From Streptomyces sp. Je 1-79 (GTDB taxonomy: Bacteria; Actinomycetota; Actinomycetes; Streptomycetales; Streptomycetaceae), in NCBI RefSeq assembly GCF_025195125.1, contig NZ_JAMGSL010000010.1, positions 100,157 to 164,156 of the forward strand: 64,000 nt of DNA, in the 5' to 3' direction. This document shows positions 24,149 through 33,390 of the stretch, piece by piece. Each line of letters starts with the position of its first letter. Position 1 is the stretch's first letter. The position numbers and the translations under genes are program-made. The notes under the pieces were generated by a model. That model had not been told where the DNA came from and did not search any database. It saw only the letters and a list, made by a program, of their open reading frames with translations.

Positions 24149-24163
24149 CCGACACCTTGTCGG
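24149..24163 (-). terminator. Weak hairpin after tsaE
   Basis: CCGACA-CCT-TGTCGG, a 6-bp stem with a 3-base loop 14-28 bases beyond the tsaE stop. It is short but well placed to end the alr-hydrolase-tsaE transcript. Confidence 0.4.
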
Positions 24164-24176
24164 AACCTACGTACGT

Positions 24177-24668
24177 TCAGCTCAGCGCGAGGTTCTCGTC
24201 CGCCCAGCGCGCTCCGATCCCGCGCAGCACCAGCGTGCGCCGGTCGTCGTCGGTGTCGCCCACCACCCGGTGGATCAGGACGTGCAGCCGGTCGTCCGTG
24301 AGGTCCTCGACCTTGCCGTCGCCCCACTCCACGACGATCACCGAATCGGGCAGCGAGACGTCCAGGTCGAGGTCCTCCATCTCGTCGAGGCCGCCGCCGA
24401 GGCGGTACGCGTCGACGTGGACCAGCGCCGGTCCACCGACCAGTGACGGGTGGACGCGGGCGATGACGAAGGTCGGGGAGGTGACGGCGCCGCGCACGCC
24501 GAGGCCCTCGCCCAGGCCGCGGGTGAGCGTCGTCTTTCCGGCGCCGAGTTCGCCGGTCAGCATCACGAGGTCGCCCGGGCGCAGCAGCTTCGCCAGACGA
24601 CGGCCGATCTCCTGCATCTCCTCCGGGGAGTCGATGTCGAGGGTGGCAGCGGAGTGCGGTTCTTCCAT
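24177..24668 (-). CDS. tsaE: tRNA threonylcarbamoyladenosine biosynthesis ATPase TsaE
   Basis: 163 residues. Walker A is LTGELGAGKTTLTRGLGEGL, followed by SPTFVIA and the acidic metal site VHVDAYRLGG; VIVVEWGDGKVEDL is family-typical. TsaE hydrolyses ATP to reset the TsaB-TsaD complex. ATG 24668 is chosen: TAGGTT on the minus strand (24676-24681) ends 7 bases before it. It is 10 bases from the upstream hydrolase gene. Confidence 0.93.
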   Translation of the reverse strand: MEEPHSAATLDIDSPEEMQEIGRRLAKLLRPGDLVMLTGELGAGKTTLTRGLGEGLGVRGAVTSPTFVIARVHPSLVGGPALVHVDAYRLGGGLDEMEDLDLDVSLPDSVIVVEWGDGKVEDLTDDRLHVLIHRVVGDTDDDRRTLVLRGIGARWADENLALS

Positions 24669-24678
24669 ACGGGCCAAC

Positions 24679-25851
24679 CTAACGGGTGCCGGCCCCCGCC
24701 TTGGCCGCGGTCGCGGGCACCGCTCCCACCTTCGCCAACAGGTCCGCGAGCCGGTCCGTGACCGCCTCGGGGTGCTCCAGCATCACCAGGTGCCCGGCGT
24801 CGGGCACGATGACCAGCTCCGCCTCCGGCAGCAGGTCGGCGATCGCCTCGGTGTGCGAGCTGGGGGTGACCAGGTCCCGGTCGCCGGCGAGCGCGAGCGC
24901 CGGTACGTCGACGAAGGCCGCGAGCGCCGCCGCCTTGTCGTGCTCGGCGAAGGCCGGGTAGAACTCCGCCACCACGTCGATCGGGGTGGACTCGATCATC
25001 CGCTCGGCGAACCGGGCGACGGCCGGGTCCACGTCCCGGGAAGAGAAGGAGTACTTCTTGATCAGCCCGGCGAACAGGTCGGCCGTAGCCCTGCGGCCCC
25101 GCTCCACGAGCTCCGCCTGCGCGCCGAGCGCCTTGAGCACACCCGGCAGGACCCGCCGCACCGCGTTGACCCCGGCCGTCGGCAGTCCGTAGTTCACCTC
25201 GCCCAGCCTCCCCGCCGACGTACCGACGAAGGCGACGCCGACGACGCGCTCGCGGACGAGTTCCGGGTACCGGTCGGCGAGGGCCATGATCGTCATGCCG
25301 CCCATCGAGTGCCCGACCAGGACCAGCGGCCCCTCGGGCGCCGCGGCGTCGATGACGGCCCTGAGGTCGCGGCCCAGCTGGTCGATGGAGACGGGCACGC
25401 CGTCGGGCCCGGACTGGGCGACGCCCCGGCCGGAGCGGCCGTGGCTGCGCTGGTCCCAGTAGACGGTACGGACCAGTCCGCGCAGCGCCTCGCGCTGGAA
25501 GTGCCAGGAGTCCTGCCCGAGGCAGTAGCCGTGGCTGAAGACGACGGTGACGGGCGCCGGCGCCTTACGGCCGAAGAGTCTGCGGCGGCGGGGCGCCGGG
25601 GCGTCCGACTCGACCTCGTCGGTCTCGTAGTACAGCTCGGTACCGTCGTCCGCGGGCGCCTTGCCGGGGGTGCCGCGCAGGGAGCCGTAGGGCGCGGTGG
25701 CGTCGAGGGCGAGGCGGGCCTTCTGCCGCATGCCGCGCCCGACCGTGAGCCGCTCGACGGCGACGCCGGCCGCCGCGCCGGCGGCCAGGACGCCTATCGC
25801 GGCACCGGCGAGCCCGGCACGCCGCCAGTTGTCGGTGCTGGACTCGCTCAC
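24679..25851 (-). CDS. Alpha/beta-hydrolase with N-terminal membrane anchor
   Basis: 390 residues. Residues 10-30 (RRAGLAGAAIGVLAAGAAAG) form a membrane segment. The hydrolase core has the oxyanion region VVFSHGYCLGQDSW, nucleophile elbow LVGHSMGGMT, acid AGDRDLVTP and catalytic His in VPDAGHLVML. The conserved place between alr and tsaE is typical of Streptomyces, but the substrate is unknown. Confidence 0.85.
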   Translation of the reverse strand: MSESSTDNWRRAGLAGAAIGVLAAGAAAGVAVERLTVGRGMRQKARLALDATAPYGSLRGTPGKAPADDGTELYYETDEVESDAPAPRRRRLFGRKAPAPVTVVFSHGYCLGQDSWHFQREALRGLVRTVYWDQRSHGRSGRGVAQSGPDGVPVSIDQLGRDLRAVIDAAAPEGPLVLVGHSMGGMTIMALADRYPELVRERVVGVAFVGTSAGRLGEVNYGLPTAGVNAVRRVLPGVLKALGAQAELVERGRRATADLFAGLIKKYSFSSRDVDPAVARFAERMIESTPIDVVAEFYPAFAEHDKAAALAAFVDVPALALAGDRDLVTPSSHTEAIADLLPEAELVIVPDAGHLVMLEHPEAVTDRLADLLAKVGAVPATAAKAGAGTR

Positions 25852-25876
25852 TTCCGCTCCCCTGTTCGGTAGGTAC

Positions 25877-27025
25877 TCAGCCGTTCACGTAGACGCGCGG
25901 GACCCGCGCGCCGATGCGGGTGACGATCTCGTACGCGATGGTGTCGGCGGCCTCGGCCCAGTCCTGGGCGGTCGGCTCGCCCCGGTCGCCGGGGCCGAAG
26001 AGCACGGCGTCGGCGCCGGGCTCGACGGTGTCCCCGCCGAGGTCCACGACGAACTGGTCCATGGCGACCCGGCCGGCCACCCGGCGCACCCGGTCGCCGA
26101 CCAGGACGGGGCCGCGGCCCGAGGCGTGACGCGGGATCCCGTCGGCGTACCCGACCGGCACCAGGCCGAGGTGCGTCTCGCCCTCGGTGACGTAGTGGTG
26201 TCCGTAGCTGACGCCGTGCCCGCCGGGGACCTGCTTCACCAGTGCGATGCTCGCCTTGAGCGTCATCACCGGCCGCAGGCCGAAGTCGGCGGGGGTGCCG
26301 AGCTCCGGGGCGGGTGAGACGCCGTACATGGCGATGCCGGGACGGACCAGGTCGAAGTGGGTCTCGGGCAGGGTGAGCGTGGCCGGGGAGTTGGCGATGT
26401 GCCGGACCTCGGGCCGGACGCCGGCCTTCTCGGCGTAGTCGAGCATCGTGCGGAACACGTCGAGCTGCGAGGCGATGGAGGGGTGGCCCGGCTCGTCGGC
26501 GCAGGCGAAGTGCGACCAGAGCCCGGTGACCGTGACCAGTCCGTCCTTCTCCGCCTTGAGGGCCTCGCCGACGAGTTCGGCCCAGTCGGCGGGCTGGCAG
26601 CCGTTGCGGCCGAGCCCGGTGTCGGCCTTGAGCTGGACACGGGCCGGCCGGCCCGTCTCCCGTACCGCCGCGACGACCTCGCGCAGGGCCCAGAGCCCGC
26701 TGACGGTGATGTCGAGACCGGCCTCGACGCCCTCGGCGAAGGGGTCGCCCGGGGTCCAGAGCCAGCACAGGATCCGCGCGTCCGTGAGGCCGGCGGCGCG
26801 CAGGGCGAGCGCCTCGTGCGGGGTGGCGGTGCCGAGCCAGCCGACGCCCGCTTCGAGCGCGGCGCGGGCACAGCGGACGGCGCCGTGTCCGTACGCGTCG
26901 GCCTTGACCACGGCCATCACCTGGGCGTGGGGCGCGACACGGGCACGCAGCGTGCGGACGTTCGCACGCAGCGCACCGAGGTCGATCTCGGCGCGGGCTC
27001 TGCGGGGCGGCGGTGTCTCAGTCAT
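25877..27025 (-). CDS. alr: Alanine racemase
   Basis: 382-residue fold-III PLP enzyme making D-alanine for peptidoglycan. The PLP lysine is Lys41 in VMAVVKADAYGHGA; the substrate pocket includes GRNGCQPAD and HIANSPAT, and the second catalytic base is the Tyr in GVSYGHHYV. AGTCTC (27033-27038, i.e. GAGACT on the coding strand) ends 7 bases before the ATG, so a leaderless message is possible. It heads the alr-hydrolase-tsaE unit. Confidence 0.96.
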   Translation of the reverse strand: MTETPPPRRARAEIDLGALRANVRTLRARVAPHAQVMAVVKADAYGHGAVRCARAALEAGVGWLGTATPHEALALRAAGLTDARILCWLWTPGDPFAEGVEAGLDITVSGLWALREVVAAVRETGRPARVQLKADTGLGRNGCQPADWAELVGEALKAEKDGLVTVTGLWSHFACADEPGHPSIASQLDVFRTMLDYAEKAGVRPEVRHIANSPATLTLPETHFDLVRPGIAMYGVSPAPELGTPADFGLRPVMTLKASIALVKQVPGGHGVSYGHHYVTEGETHLGLVPVGYADGIPRHASGRGPVLVGDRVRRVAGRVAMDQFVVDLGGDTVEPGADAVLFGPGDRGEPTAQDWAEAADTIAYEIVTRIGARVPRVYVNG

Positions 27026-27196
27026 CGCGCCCAGTCTCTCAGGTGTCGGCTCCCGAGCCGCTTTCCCGTGCTGTCGACCCGGTCACCCGCGCACCCGCCC
27101 CGTCGCCGCGACGGCCGCGACAACCCGGCCCTCCGCGCGCCCGACGACGGTGACGGGCGCCCGACGACGGCTGACGGGGGGCCAACGGCGCCCGGC

Positions 27197-27276
27197 CCGG
27201 GGACGAGTACGGGGGGGGGCGGGGTCAACAGGGCCAGACCCGGGGACGAGCACCGGGGTCGGGGGCCAACAGGGCC
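27197..27276. repeat. Two imperfect 43-base repeats between alr and nnr
   Basis: Units beginning CCGGGGACGAG and ending CAACAGGGCC occur at 27197 and 27240. The first holds a run of nine G. The stretch has no gene and lies just after the nnr stop; it may act as an RNA end structure. Confidence 0.5.
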
Positions 27277-27283
27277 CCGTGGC

Positions 27284-28711
27284 CTACGTCGTCACGTCGC
27301 GCCACGCCTCCGGCAGGGCCGCCGCCACGTCGCTCGCCGCGATCGGCGCGCCGCCCGACGCCCGGCGCGCCGCCAGGCCGTGCAGATACGCGGCCGCCGA
27401 GGCCGCGTCCCGCGCCCGCAGGCCCGCCGCGAGCAGCGACCCCGCGAGGCCGGACAGCACGTCCCCGCTCCCCGCCGTCGCCAGCCACGACGTGCCCGTC
27501 GGGTTCACCCGTACCGGACCCGAATCCTCGGCCACCAGCGTCGTCGAGCCCTTCAGCAGCACCGTCGCCCCGAAGCGCGCCGCCAACTCCCGTACCGCCG
27601 TGAGCCGCTCCGCCTCCACCGACTCCCGCGAGGTGCCGAGCAGCGCCGCCGCCTCCCCCGCGTGCGGGGTGAGCAGGGTCGGCGCGCCGCGCCGCCGTAC
27701 CGCCTCCGGGTCGAGGTCCCGCAGCCCGTCCGCGTCCACCAGGACCGGCACGTCGGAGGCGAGGGCGTCCGCGACCCCCGGCCCGTCGCCGAGGCCCGGC
27801 CCGACGACCCACGCCTGCACGCGCCCCGCCTTCCGGGGCGGGCCCGTGTGCACCAGCGTCTCCGGGTGGCTCGCGATCACCGCGTCCCCGGCCGGCCCCA
27901 CGTACCGCACGGCGCCCGCGCCGCCCCGCAGCGCGCCCGTCACGGCGAGCACCGCCGCGCCCGGGTAGCGCGCGGAGCCGGCCACGACACCCACCACGCC
28001 CCGCCGGTACTTGTCGCTCTCCTCGTCCGGGACGGGCAACATCCGTGCCACGTCCTCGTGTTGCAGGGCCTCCACGTCCGGCACGGACGGCAGGTGGTCC
28101 GCGAGGCCGATGTCCACGAGACGCAGCGCCCCCGCGTACGCGCGCGCCGGGTCGATCAGCAGCCCCGGCTTGTACGCCCCGAACGTCACCGTCGCGTCCG
28201 CCCGCAGCGCCTCCCCCGCGACCTGCCCCGAGTCCGCGTCCACCCCGCTCGGCAGGTCGACGGCGACCACGGCCGCGTCCGAGCCGCGCGCCGCCCGGGC
28301 GACCGGGACCGCCTCGGGCCGCAGTCCGCCGCGCCCGCCGATCCCGGTGATGCCGTCCAGGACGAGGTCGGCCACGGCGAGCGCCTCGAAGGGGTCCTCC
28401 GCCACCCGTCCGCCGGCCGCGAGCAGGGCGGCGAGGCCGCGCTCGTGGGCCCGCGAGCCGAGCAGGACGGCCGTCACACCGGCCCCGCGCCGGGCGAGTC
28501 GCGCCCCGGCGTAGAGGGCGTCGCCCCCGTTGTCCCCGCCGCCGACGAGCAGGACGACCCTCGCCCCGTAGACATGGCCGCGGCCGAGCAGCGAGAGGCA
28601 CGCGGCGGCGAGGCCCGCCGCCGCCCGCTGCATCAGCGCGCCCTCGGGCAGCGTCGCCATCAGCTCGGCCTCGGCGGCCCGTACGGTCTCCACGCGGTAA
28701 GCGGTACGCAT
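27284..28711 (-). CDS. nnr: Bifunctional NAD(P)H-hydrate epimerase/dehydratase
   Basis: 475 residues. The N-terminal YjeF domain (RRGAGVTAVLLGSRAHERG, VLLVGGGDNGGDALYAGARL, VDLPSGVDADSG) epimerises damaged NAD(P)H hydrate; the C-terminal carbohydrate-kinase-like domain (LLTPHAGEAAALLG, VLLKGSTTLVAED, TAGSGDVLSGLAGSLLAAGL) dehydrates it back to NAD(P)H. ATG 28711 (MRTAYRVETVRAAEAE) matches the family start; CAGACT 7 bases upstream could give a leaderless transcript. Confidence 0.94.
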   Translation of the reverse strand: MRTAYRVETVRAAEAELMATLPEGALMQRAAAGLAAACLSLLGRGHVYGARVVLLVGGGDNGGDALYAGARLARRGAGVTAVLLGSRAHERGLAALLAAGGRVAEDPFEALAVADLVLDGITGIGGRGGLRPEAVPVARAARGSDAAVVAVDLPSGVDADSGQVAGEALRADATVTFGAYKPGLLIDPARAYAGALRLVDIGLADHLPSVPDVEALQHEDVARMLPVPDEESDKYRRGVVGVVAGSARYPGAAVLAVTGALRGGAGAVRYVGPAGDAVIASHPETLVHTGPPRKAGRVQAWVVGPGLGDGPGVADALASDVPVLVDADGLRDLDPEAVRRRGAPTLLTPHAGEAAALLGTSRESVEAERLTAVRELAARFGATVLLKGSTTLVAEDSGPVRVNPTGTSWLATAGSGDVLSGLAGSLLAAGLRARDAASAAAYLHGLAARRASGGAPIAASDVAAALPEAWRDVTT

Positions 28712-28781
28712 GCCCCGCAGTCTGCCGCACCTCCCAAGCCACCGCCCGGAGGCGAGGGTTGACTCCCCAACCCCAATCAAC

Positions 28782-28800
28782 TTAGGTTTGCCTTACCTAA
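28782..28800. promoter_or_regulatory. Iron-box-like sequence upstream of nnr
   Basis: TTAGGTTTGCCTTACCTAA matches the actinobacterial iron box at 16 of 19 positions with the correct spacing. It lies 71-89 bases upstream of the nnr start and downstream of acpS. Whether it controls nnr, or an undetected transcript, is unclear. Confidence 0.5.
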
Positions 28801-28876
28801 TCGGCGCCTCCCGTGGTGCCGGTCACGAACGCGCGCGCGACGACTCCCGCTGGCCCCGGGCCGCGCGCGGAGCCGC

Positions 28877-28904
28877 GGGGCCCGGCCTGCGCAGGCCGGG
28901 CCCC
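28877..28904 (-). terminator. Terminator of glmS-acpS
   Basis: A 28-base perfect palindrome GGGGCCCGGCCTGC / GCAGGCCGGGCCCC begins 22 bases after the acpS stop. It separates the unit from nnr. Confidence 0.75.
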
Positions 28905-28926
28905 GGGGCTCACACACAGGGCTCCG

Positions 28927-29295
28927 CTACCCCTCCGCGATCACCACCGCCGACGCCACGCCCGCGTCGTGGCTCAGCGAGACGTGCCAGTGGCGGACGC
29001 CCAGTTCCGCCGCGCGCGCCGCCACCGTGCCCCGTACGCGCAGCCGGGGCTGGCCGCTGGCCTCCACATAGACCTCCGCGTCCGTCCAGTGCAGCCCCGC
29101 GGGCGCGCCCAGGGCCTTGGCCAGCGCCTCCTTCGCGGCGAAGCGGACCGCGAGGGACGCCGGGCCCCGCCGCTCGCCGCTCGGGAGCAGCAGCTCGCCC
29201 TCGACGAAGAGCCGCTGGAGCAGCCCGGGGGTCCGCTCCACGGAGGCCGCGAAACGGTCCACCTCGGCCACGTCGATCCCCACCCCGATGATCAT
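28927..29295 (-). CDS. acpS: Holo-[acyl-carrier-protein] synthase
   Basis: 122 residues. The two metal/CoA motifs are IIGVGIDVAEVDRFA and AVRFAAKEALAKALG. AcpS attaches 4'-phosphopantetheine to the fatty acid ACP, and in Streptomyces it can also serve polyketide carrier proteins. It starts 4 bases after the glmS stop, so they form an operon. Confidence 0.94.
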   Translation of the reverse strand: MIIGVGIDVAEVDRFAASVERTPGLLQRLFVEGELLLPSGERRGPASLAVRFAAKEALAKALGAPAGLHWTDAEVYVEASGQPRLRVRGTVAARAAELGVRHWHVSLSHDAGVASAVVIAEG

Positions 29296-29299
29296 TCGC

Positions 29300-31147
29300 T
29301 CACTCCACGGTCACAGATTTCGCCAGGTTCCGCGGCTGGTCCACCTCGTTGCCCCGCGCCGTCGCGAGTTCGCAGGCGAACACCTGGAGCGGCACGGTGG
29401 AGACCAGCGGCTGAAGCAGCGTAGGCGTTGCCGGGATGCGGATCAGATGATCGGCGTACGGGACGACCGCCTCGTCGCCCTCCTCCGCGATCACGATCGT
29501 CCGCGCCCCGCGCGCCCGGATCTCCTGGATGTTGGAGACGATCTTGCCGTGCAGGACGGAACGCCCGCGCGGCGAGGGCACGACCACCACCACCGGCAGG
29601 TCCTTCTCGATGAGCGCGATCGGCCCGTGCTTCAGCTCGCCCGCCGCGAAGCCCTCCGCATGCATGTACGCGAGCTCCTTCAGCTTCAGCGCGCCCTCCA
29701 GGGCCACCGGGTAGCCGACGTGCCGGCCCAGGAAGAGCACCGTGTCCTTGTGGGCGAGGGAGCGGGCCAGCGCCCGCACCGGCTCCATCGTCTCCAGGAC
29801 CCGCTCGACCTCGTCGGCGATCCGGGAGAGCTCCCGGACCACGGCGTGGATCTCGTCGCCCCACTTCGTGCCCCGCACCTGCCCCAGGTAGAGCGCCAGG
29901 AGGTAGCAGGCCACCAGCTGCGTCAGGAACGCCTTCGTGGACGCGACCGCGACCTCCGGCCCCGCGTGGGTGTACAGCACCGCGTCCGATTCCCGGGGAA
30001 TCGTCGAGCCGTTCGTGTTGCACACGGCGAGCACCTTCGCACCCTGCTCGCGCGCGTGGCGCAGCGCCATCAGCGTGTCCATCGTCTCGCCGGACTGCGA
30101 GATCGCGATGACCAGCGTCTTCTGACCGAGGATCGGATCGCGGTAGCGGAACTCGCTGGCGAGCTCCACCTCGCAGGGGATCCTGGTCCAGTGCTCGATG
30201 GCGTACTTCGCGATCATCCCGGCGTGGAAGGCCGTGCCGCACGCGATGATCACGACCTTGTCGGCCTCGCGGAGCACCGCGTCGGGGATGCGTACCTCGT
30301 CGAGCCGGAGGCGGCCGTCCGCGTCGATCCGGCCGAGGAGGGTGTCGGCGACCGCCTTGGGCTGTTCGGCGATCTCCTTGAGCATGAAGTAGTCGTAGCC
30401 GCCCTTCTCGGCGGCCGAGGCGTCCCAGTCCACGTGGTACGCCCGGACGTCCGCGGGGGTACCGGCGAAGTCGGTGACCTCGACGCCCTCCCGGGACAGC
30501 TTCACGACCTGGTCCTGGCCCAGCTCGATCGCCGCACGGGTGTGCGCGATGAAGGCCGCCACGTCCGAGGCCAGGAAGTACTCCCCCTCGCCGACCCCCA
30601 CCACCAGGGGCGAGTTGCGGCGCGCGCCGACGACGACGTCCGGCTCGTCCGCGTGCACGGCGACCAGGGTGAACGCCCCGTCGAGCCGCCGGCAGACCAG
30701 CCGCATCGCCTCCGCCAGGTCCCCGCAGGACGAGAACTCCTCGGCGAGCAGATGGGCCACGACCTCGGTGTCCGTCTCGGAGACCAGGTCGTGGCCGCGC
30801 TCCTCCAGCTCCGCGCGCAGGGCGGCGAAGTTCTCGATGATCCCGTTGTGGACGACGGCCACGCGCCCCGCGTTGTCGAGATGCGGGTGCGCGTTGGCAT
30901 CGGTCGGCCCGCCGTGGGTGGCCCAGCGGGTGTGTCCGATGCCGGTGGAGCCGCTCGGCAGCGGCCGGTCCACCAGCTCCTTGTCCAGGTTGACGAGCTT
31001 GCCCGCCCTCTTCGCCGCGGCCAGTCCCCCGTCGGAGAGCACCGCGACGCCGGCCGAGTCGTAGCCCCGGTACTCGAGCCGCTTGAGGCCCGCGATCACC
31101 ACATCAAGCGCCGACTGCCCGCCGACGTAACCCACGATTCCGCACAT
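29300..31147 (-). CDS. glmS: Glutamine-fructose-6-phosphate aminotransferase (isomerizing)
   Basis: 615 residues. Cys2 in MCGIVGYVGG is the glutaminase nucleophile; RWATHGGPTDANAHPH is in the glutaminase half, and the two SIS domains follow (ACGTAFHAGMIAKYAIE, AISQSGETMDTLMALRHARE, NTNGSTIPRESDAVLYTHAG). It makes glucosamine-6-phosphate, first step to UDP-GlcNAc. TAGGCT at minus strand 31154-31159 ends 6 bases before the ATG, so no leader and no glmS ribozyme is present. Confidence 0.97.
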   Translation of the reverse strand: MCGIVGYVGGQSALDVVIAGLKRLEYRGYDSAGVAVLSDGGLAAAKRAGKLVNLDKELVDRPLPSGSTGIGHTRWATHGGPTDANAHPHLDNAGRVAVVHNGIIENFAALRAELEERGHDLVSETDTEVVAHLLAEEFSSCGDLAEAMRLVCRRLDGAFTLVAVHADEPDVVVGARRNSPLVVGVGEGEYFLASDVAAFIAHTRAAIELGQDQVVKLSREGVEVTDFAGTPADVRAYHVDWDASAAEKGGYDYFMLKEIAEQPKAVADTLLGRIDADGRLRLDEVRIPDAVLREADKVVIIACGTAFHAGMIAKYAIEHWTRIPCEVELASEFRYRDPILGQKTLVIAISQSGETMDTLMALRHAREQGAKVLAVCNTNGSTIPRESDAVLYTHAGPEVAVASTKAFLTQLVACYLLALYLGQVRGTKWGDEIHAVVRELSRIADEVERVLETMEPVRALARSLAHKDTVLFLGRHVGYPVALEGALKLKELAYMHAEGFAAGELKHGPIALIEKDLPVVVVVPSPRGRSVLHGKIVSNIQEIRARGARTIVIAEEGDEAVVPYADHLIRIPATPTLLQPLVSTVPLQVFACELATARGNEVDQPRNLAKSVTVE

Positions 31148-31426
31148 GTCGGCAGCCTACGACCGAACCCGCCCGGAGGCCCGGAGTCGGCCGAGCTCGG
31201 CCGACTGCGCGTCGATGACGGTCCGCGGCGGCCCGCCCGGCGAAGGCACAGGCCTCGGACCGCCCCCGCGCACATCCCGCAGTCACCCACGCGGGCACCC
31301 CGTCACCGAGGCAGTCACCCCCGCGAGCGCCCCGCATGATCGCCCCATGGCGGACGCCCGACAACAGCTTCTTCGCGTGACCGAGCCCACGACCCACAAC
31401 CGCCCCGCACCCGAGACAATGGCGGG

Positions 31427-32401
31427 GTGATCACTTCGCCGCCACGAAGCCAGCGCCGGCCCGAGGCCACGCCCTACGTCGACCTCACCCGGGCCGAGTG
31501 GAGCGCGCTGCGCGACAAGACGCCGCTCCCGCTCTCCGCCGAGGAGGTGGAGCGGCTGCGGGGGCTCGGCGACGTCATCGACCTGGACGAGGTCCGGGAC
31601 GTCTATCTGCCGCTGTCCCGGCTCCTCAACCTGTACGTGCAGGCCACCAGCGGGCTGCGCGGGGCGCTCAACACCTTCCTCGGGGAGCGCGCGGAGCAGC
31701 GCGGCACCCCCTTCGTCATAGGGGTCGCCGGCTCCGTCGCCGTCGGCAAGTCCACCGTGGCCCGTCTCCTCCAGGCGCTGCTCGCCCGCTGGCCGGAGCA
31801 CCCGCGCGTGGAGCTCGTCACCACCGACGGCTTCCTCTACCCGATGGAGGAGCTGAAGGCACGCGGGCTGATGTCCCGTAAGGGCTTCCCGGAGTCGTAC
31901 GACCGCCGGGCGCTGACCCGCTTCGTCGCCGACATCAAGGCGGGCAAGGAGGAGGTCACCGCCCCCGTCTACTCCCACCTGATCTACGACATCGTGCCGG
32001 GCGAACGGCTCGTGGTCCGCCGCCCCGACATCCTGATCGTCGAGGGGCTCAACGTCCTCCAGCCGGCGCTGCCCGGCAAGGATGGCAGGACGCGGGTCGG
32101 CCTCGCCGACTACTTCGACTTCTCGGTGTACGTGGACGCCCGGCCCGAGGACATCGAGCGCTGGTACCTCAACCGCTTCCGCAAGCTGCGCGAGACGGCG
32201 TTCCAGAACCCGTTCTCGTACTTCCAGCGCTACACCCAGGTCTCCGAGGAGGAGGCCCTGGACTACGCGCGGACGATGTGGCGGACCATCAACAAGGTGA
32301 ACCTGCTGGAGAACGTGGCGCCGACGCGTGGCCGCGCGACTCTCGTCGTGCGCAAGGGGCCGGATCACAAGGTTCAGCGACTGTCCCTGCGCAAACTCTG
32401 A
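31427..32401 (+). CDS. coaA: Pantothenate kinase (type I)
   Basis: 324 residues. Walker A is VIGVAGSVAVGKSTVARLLQ; later VELVTTDGFLYPMEELKARG, SRKGFPESYDR and VYSHLIYDIVPGE are the type I signatures. It phosphorylates pantothenate, the controlling step of CoA synthesis. GTG 31427 lies 6 bases after GACAAT (31415-31420), indicating a leaderless message. Divergent from glmS. Confidence 0.95.
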   Translation: MITSPPRSQRRPEATPYVDLTRAEWSALRDKTPLPLSAEEVERLRGLGDVIDLDEVRDVYLPLSRLLNLYVQATSGLRGALNTFLGERAEQRGTPFVIGVAGSVAVGKSTVARLLQALLARWPEHPRVELVTTDGFLYPMEELKARGLMSRKGFPESYDRRALTRFVADIKAGKEEVTAPVYSHLIYDIVPGERLVVRRPDILIVEGLNVLQPALPGKDGRTRVGLADYFDFSVYVDARPEDIERWYLNRFRKLRETAFQNPFSYFQRYTQVSEEEALDYARTMWRTINKVNLLENVAPTRGRATLVVRKGPDHKVQRLSLRKL

Positions 32402-32420
32402 ACCCCGTTAGGGTGCGGCC

Positions 32421-33380
32421 ATGCTGCATCTGCGGATCATCTCCCCGTCCGTCCGCACGGACGCCGTGCTCGACCTGATCGACACGACCGTGGGCACCAC
32501 CCATCTCGCGGTGCTCAAGGGCGCCGCCCGCGACCCCGAGGGCGACATCGTCATGGTCGACGTGGCCCGCGAGGCGGGCGATGAACTCCTTTACGGGCTC
32601 CGGAAGTTGGAGATCGACAAGGTCGGTTCGATCGCCGTCGACGACATCGGCCTGTCGCTCTCCGACCGCGCCGGACTGGCGGAGGAGGAGGCGCCGGGCG
32701 AGGCGGCGGACGCGGTGATCTGGGAGCAGCTCACGGAGACCTCCCAGGAGGAGTCCACCCTCACGATCACCTACGCGGCCCTGATGATCGTCGCGACGAT
32801 GATCGCGGCCTGCGGTGTCGTCCTGGACAACGCGGTCCTGATCGTGGGCGCCATGGCGGTCGGCCCCGAGTTCGGCCCGCTCGCCGGGATCAGCACCGGC
32901 CTGGTGCGCCGGGAGCGGCGGGCCGCCCTGCGCTCGCTGGTCGCCCTGCTGGTGGGTTTCGCGGCGGCGATCGCGGCGACGACCCTCTTCAGCCTGGTGA
33001 TGGACGCCTTCGGCCTGTTCCGCGAGGGGATGCTCGACGCGCAGCGTCCGAACACCGGCTTCATCTTCCAGCCCGACCCGTTCTCGTTCGTCGTCGCGCT
33101 GCTCGCGGGGGTGGCCGGGGTCGTCTCGATGACGTCGTCCAAGGCCGGGGTGCTGGTCGGCGTGGCGATCTCGGTGACGACCGTCCCGGCGGCCGCGAAC
33201 GCCGCCGTGGCCCTCAGCTACGGCGATCTGGTCCAGATGTGGGGCTCCGCCGAGCAGTTGCTGATCAACCTGGGCGGCATCATCGTCGCCGGCGTCCTCA
33301 CCCTCATCGGCTGGAAACTGCTGTGGCGCACCCAGCGGGGACGGATGACCCGCCCGCCGGGTGCGCCACGGAAGTTCTAG
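32421..33380 (+). CDS. DUF389 membrane protein
   Basis: 319 residues. A soluble N-terminal domain of about 90 residues (MLHLRIISPSVRTDAVLDL) precedes several membrane segments (YAALMIVATMIAACGVVLDN, LVGAMAVGPEFGPLAGI in register with the family's GAMA(V/I)xP(E/L)FGPL motif, and LLINLGGIIVAGVLTLIGW). The function of DUF389 proteins is unknown. TAGGGT at 32409-32414 ends 6 bases before the ATG. It is 19 bases downstream of coaA but has its own promoter. Confidence 0.85.
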   Translation: MLHLRIISPSVRTDAVLDLIDTTVGTTHLAVLKGAARDPEGDIVMVDVAREAGDELLYGLRKLEIDKVGSIAVDDIGLSLSDRAGLAEEEAPGEAADAVIWEQLTETSQEESTLTITYAALMIVATMIAACGVVLDNAVLIVGAMAVGPEFGPLAGISTGLVRRERRAALRSLVALLVGFAAAIAATTLFSLVMDAFGLFREGMLDAQRPNTGFIFQPDPFSFVVALLAGVAGVVSMTSSKAGVLVGVAISVTTVPAAANAAVALSYGDLVQMWGSAEQLLINLGGIIVAGVLTLIGWKLLWRTQRGRMTRPPGAPRKF

Positions 33381-33390
33381 GCGCGAAGGC

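Noticed and set aside
29300..31426. A glmS ribozyme or riboswitch upstream of glmS
   Set aside because: glmS has a -10 element 6 bases before its ATG, leaving no leader for such an RNA, and ribozyme core sequences were not seen.
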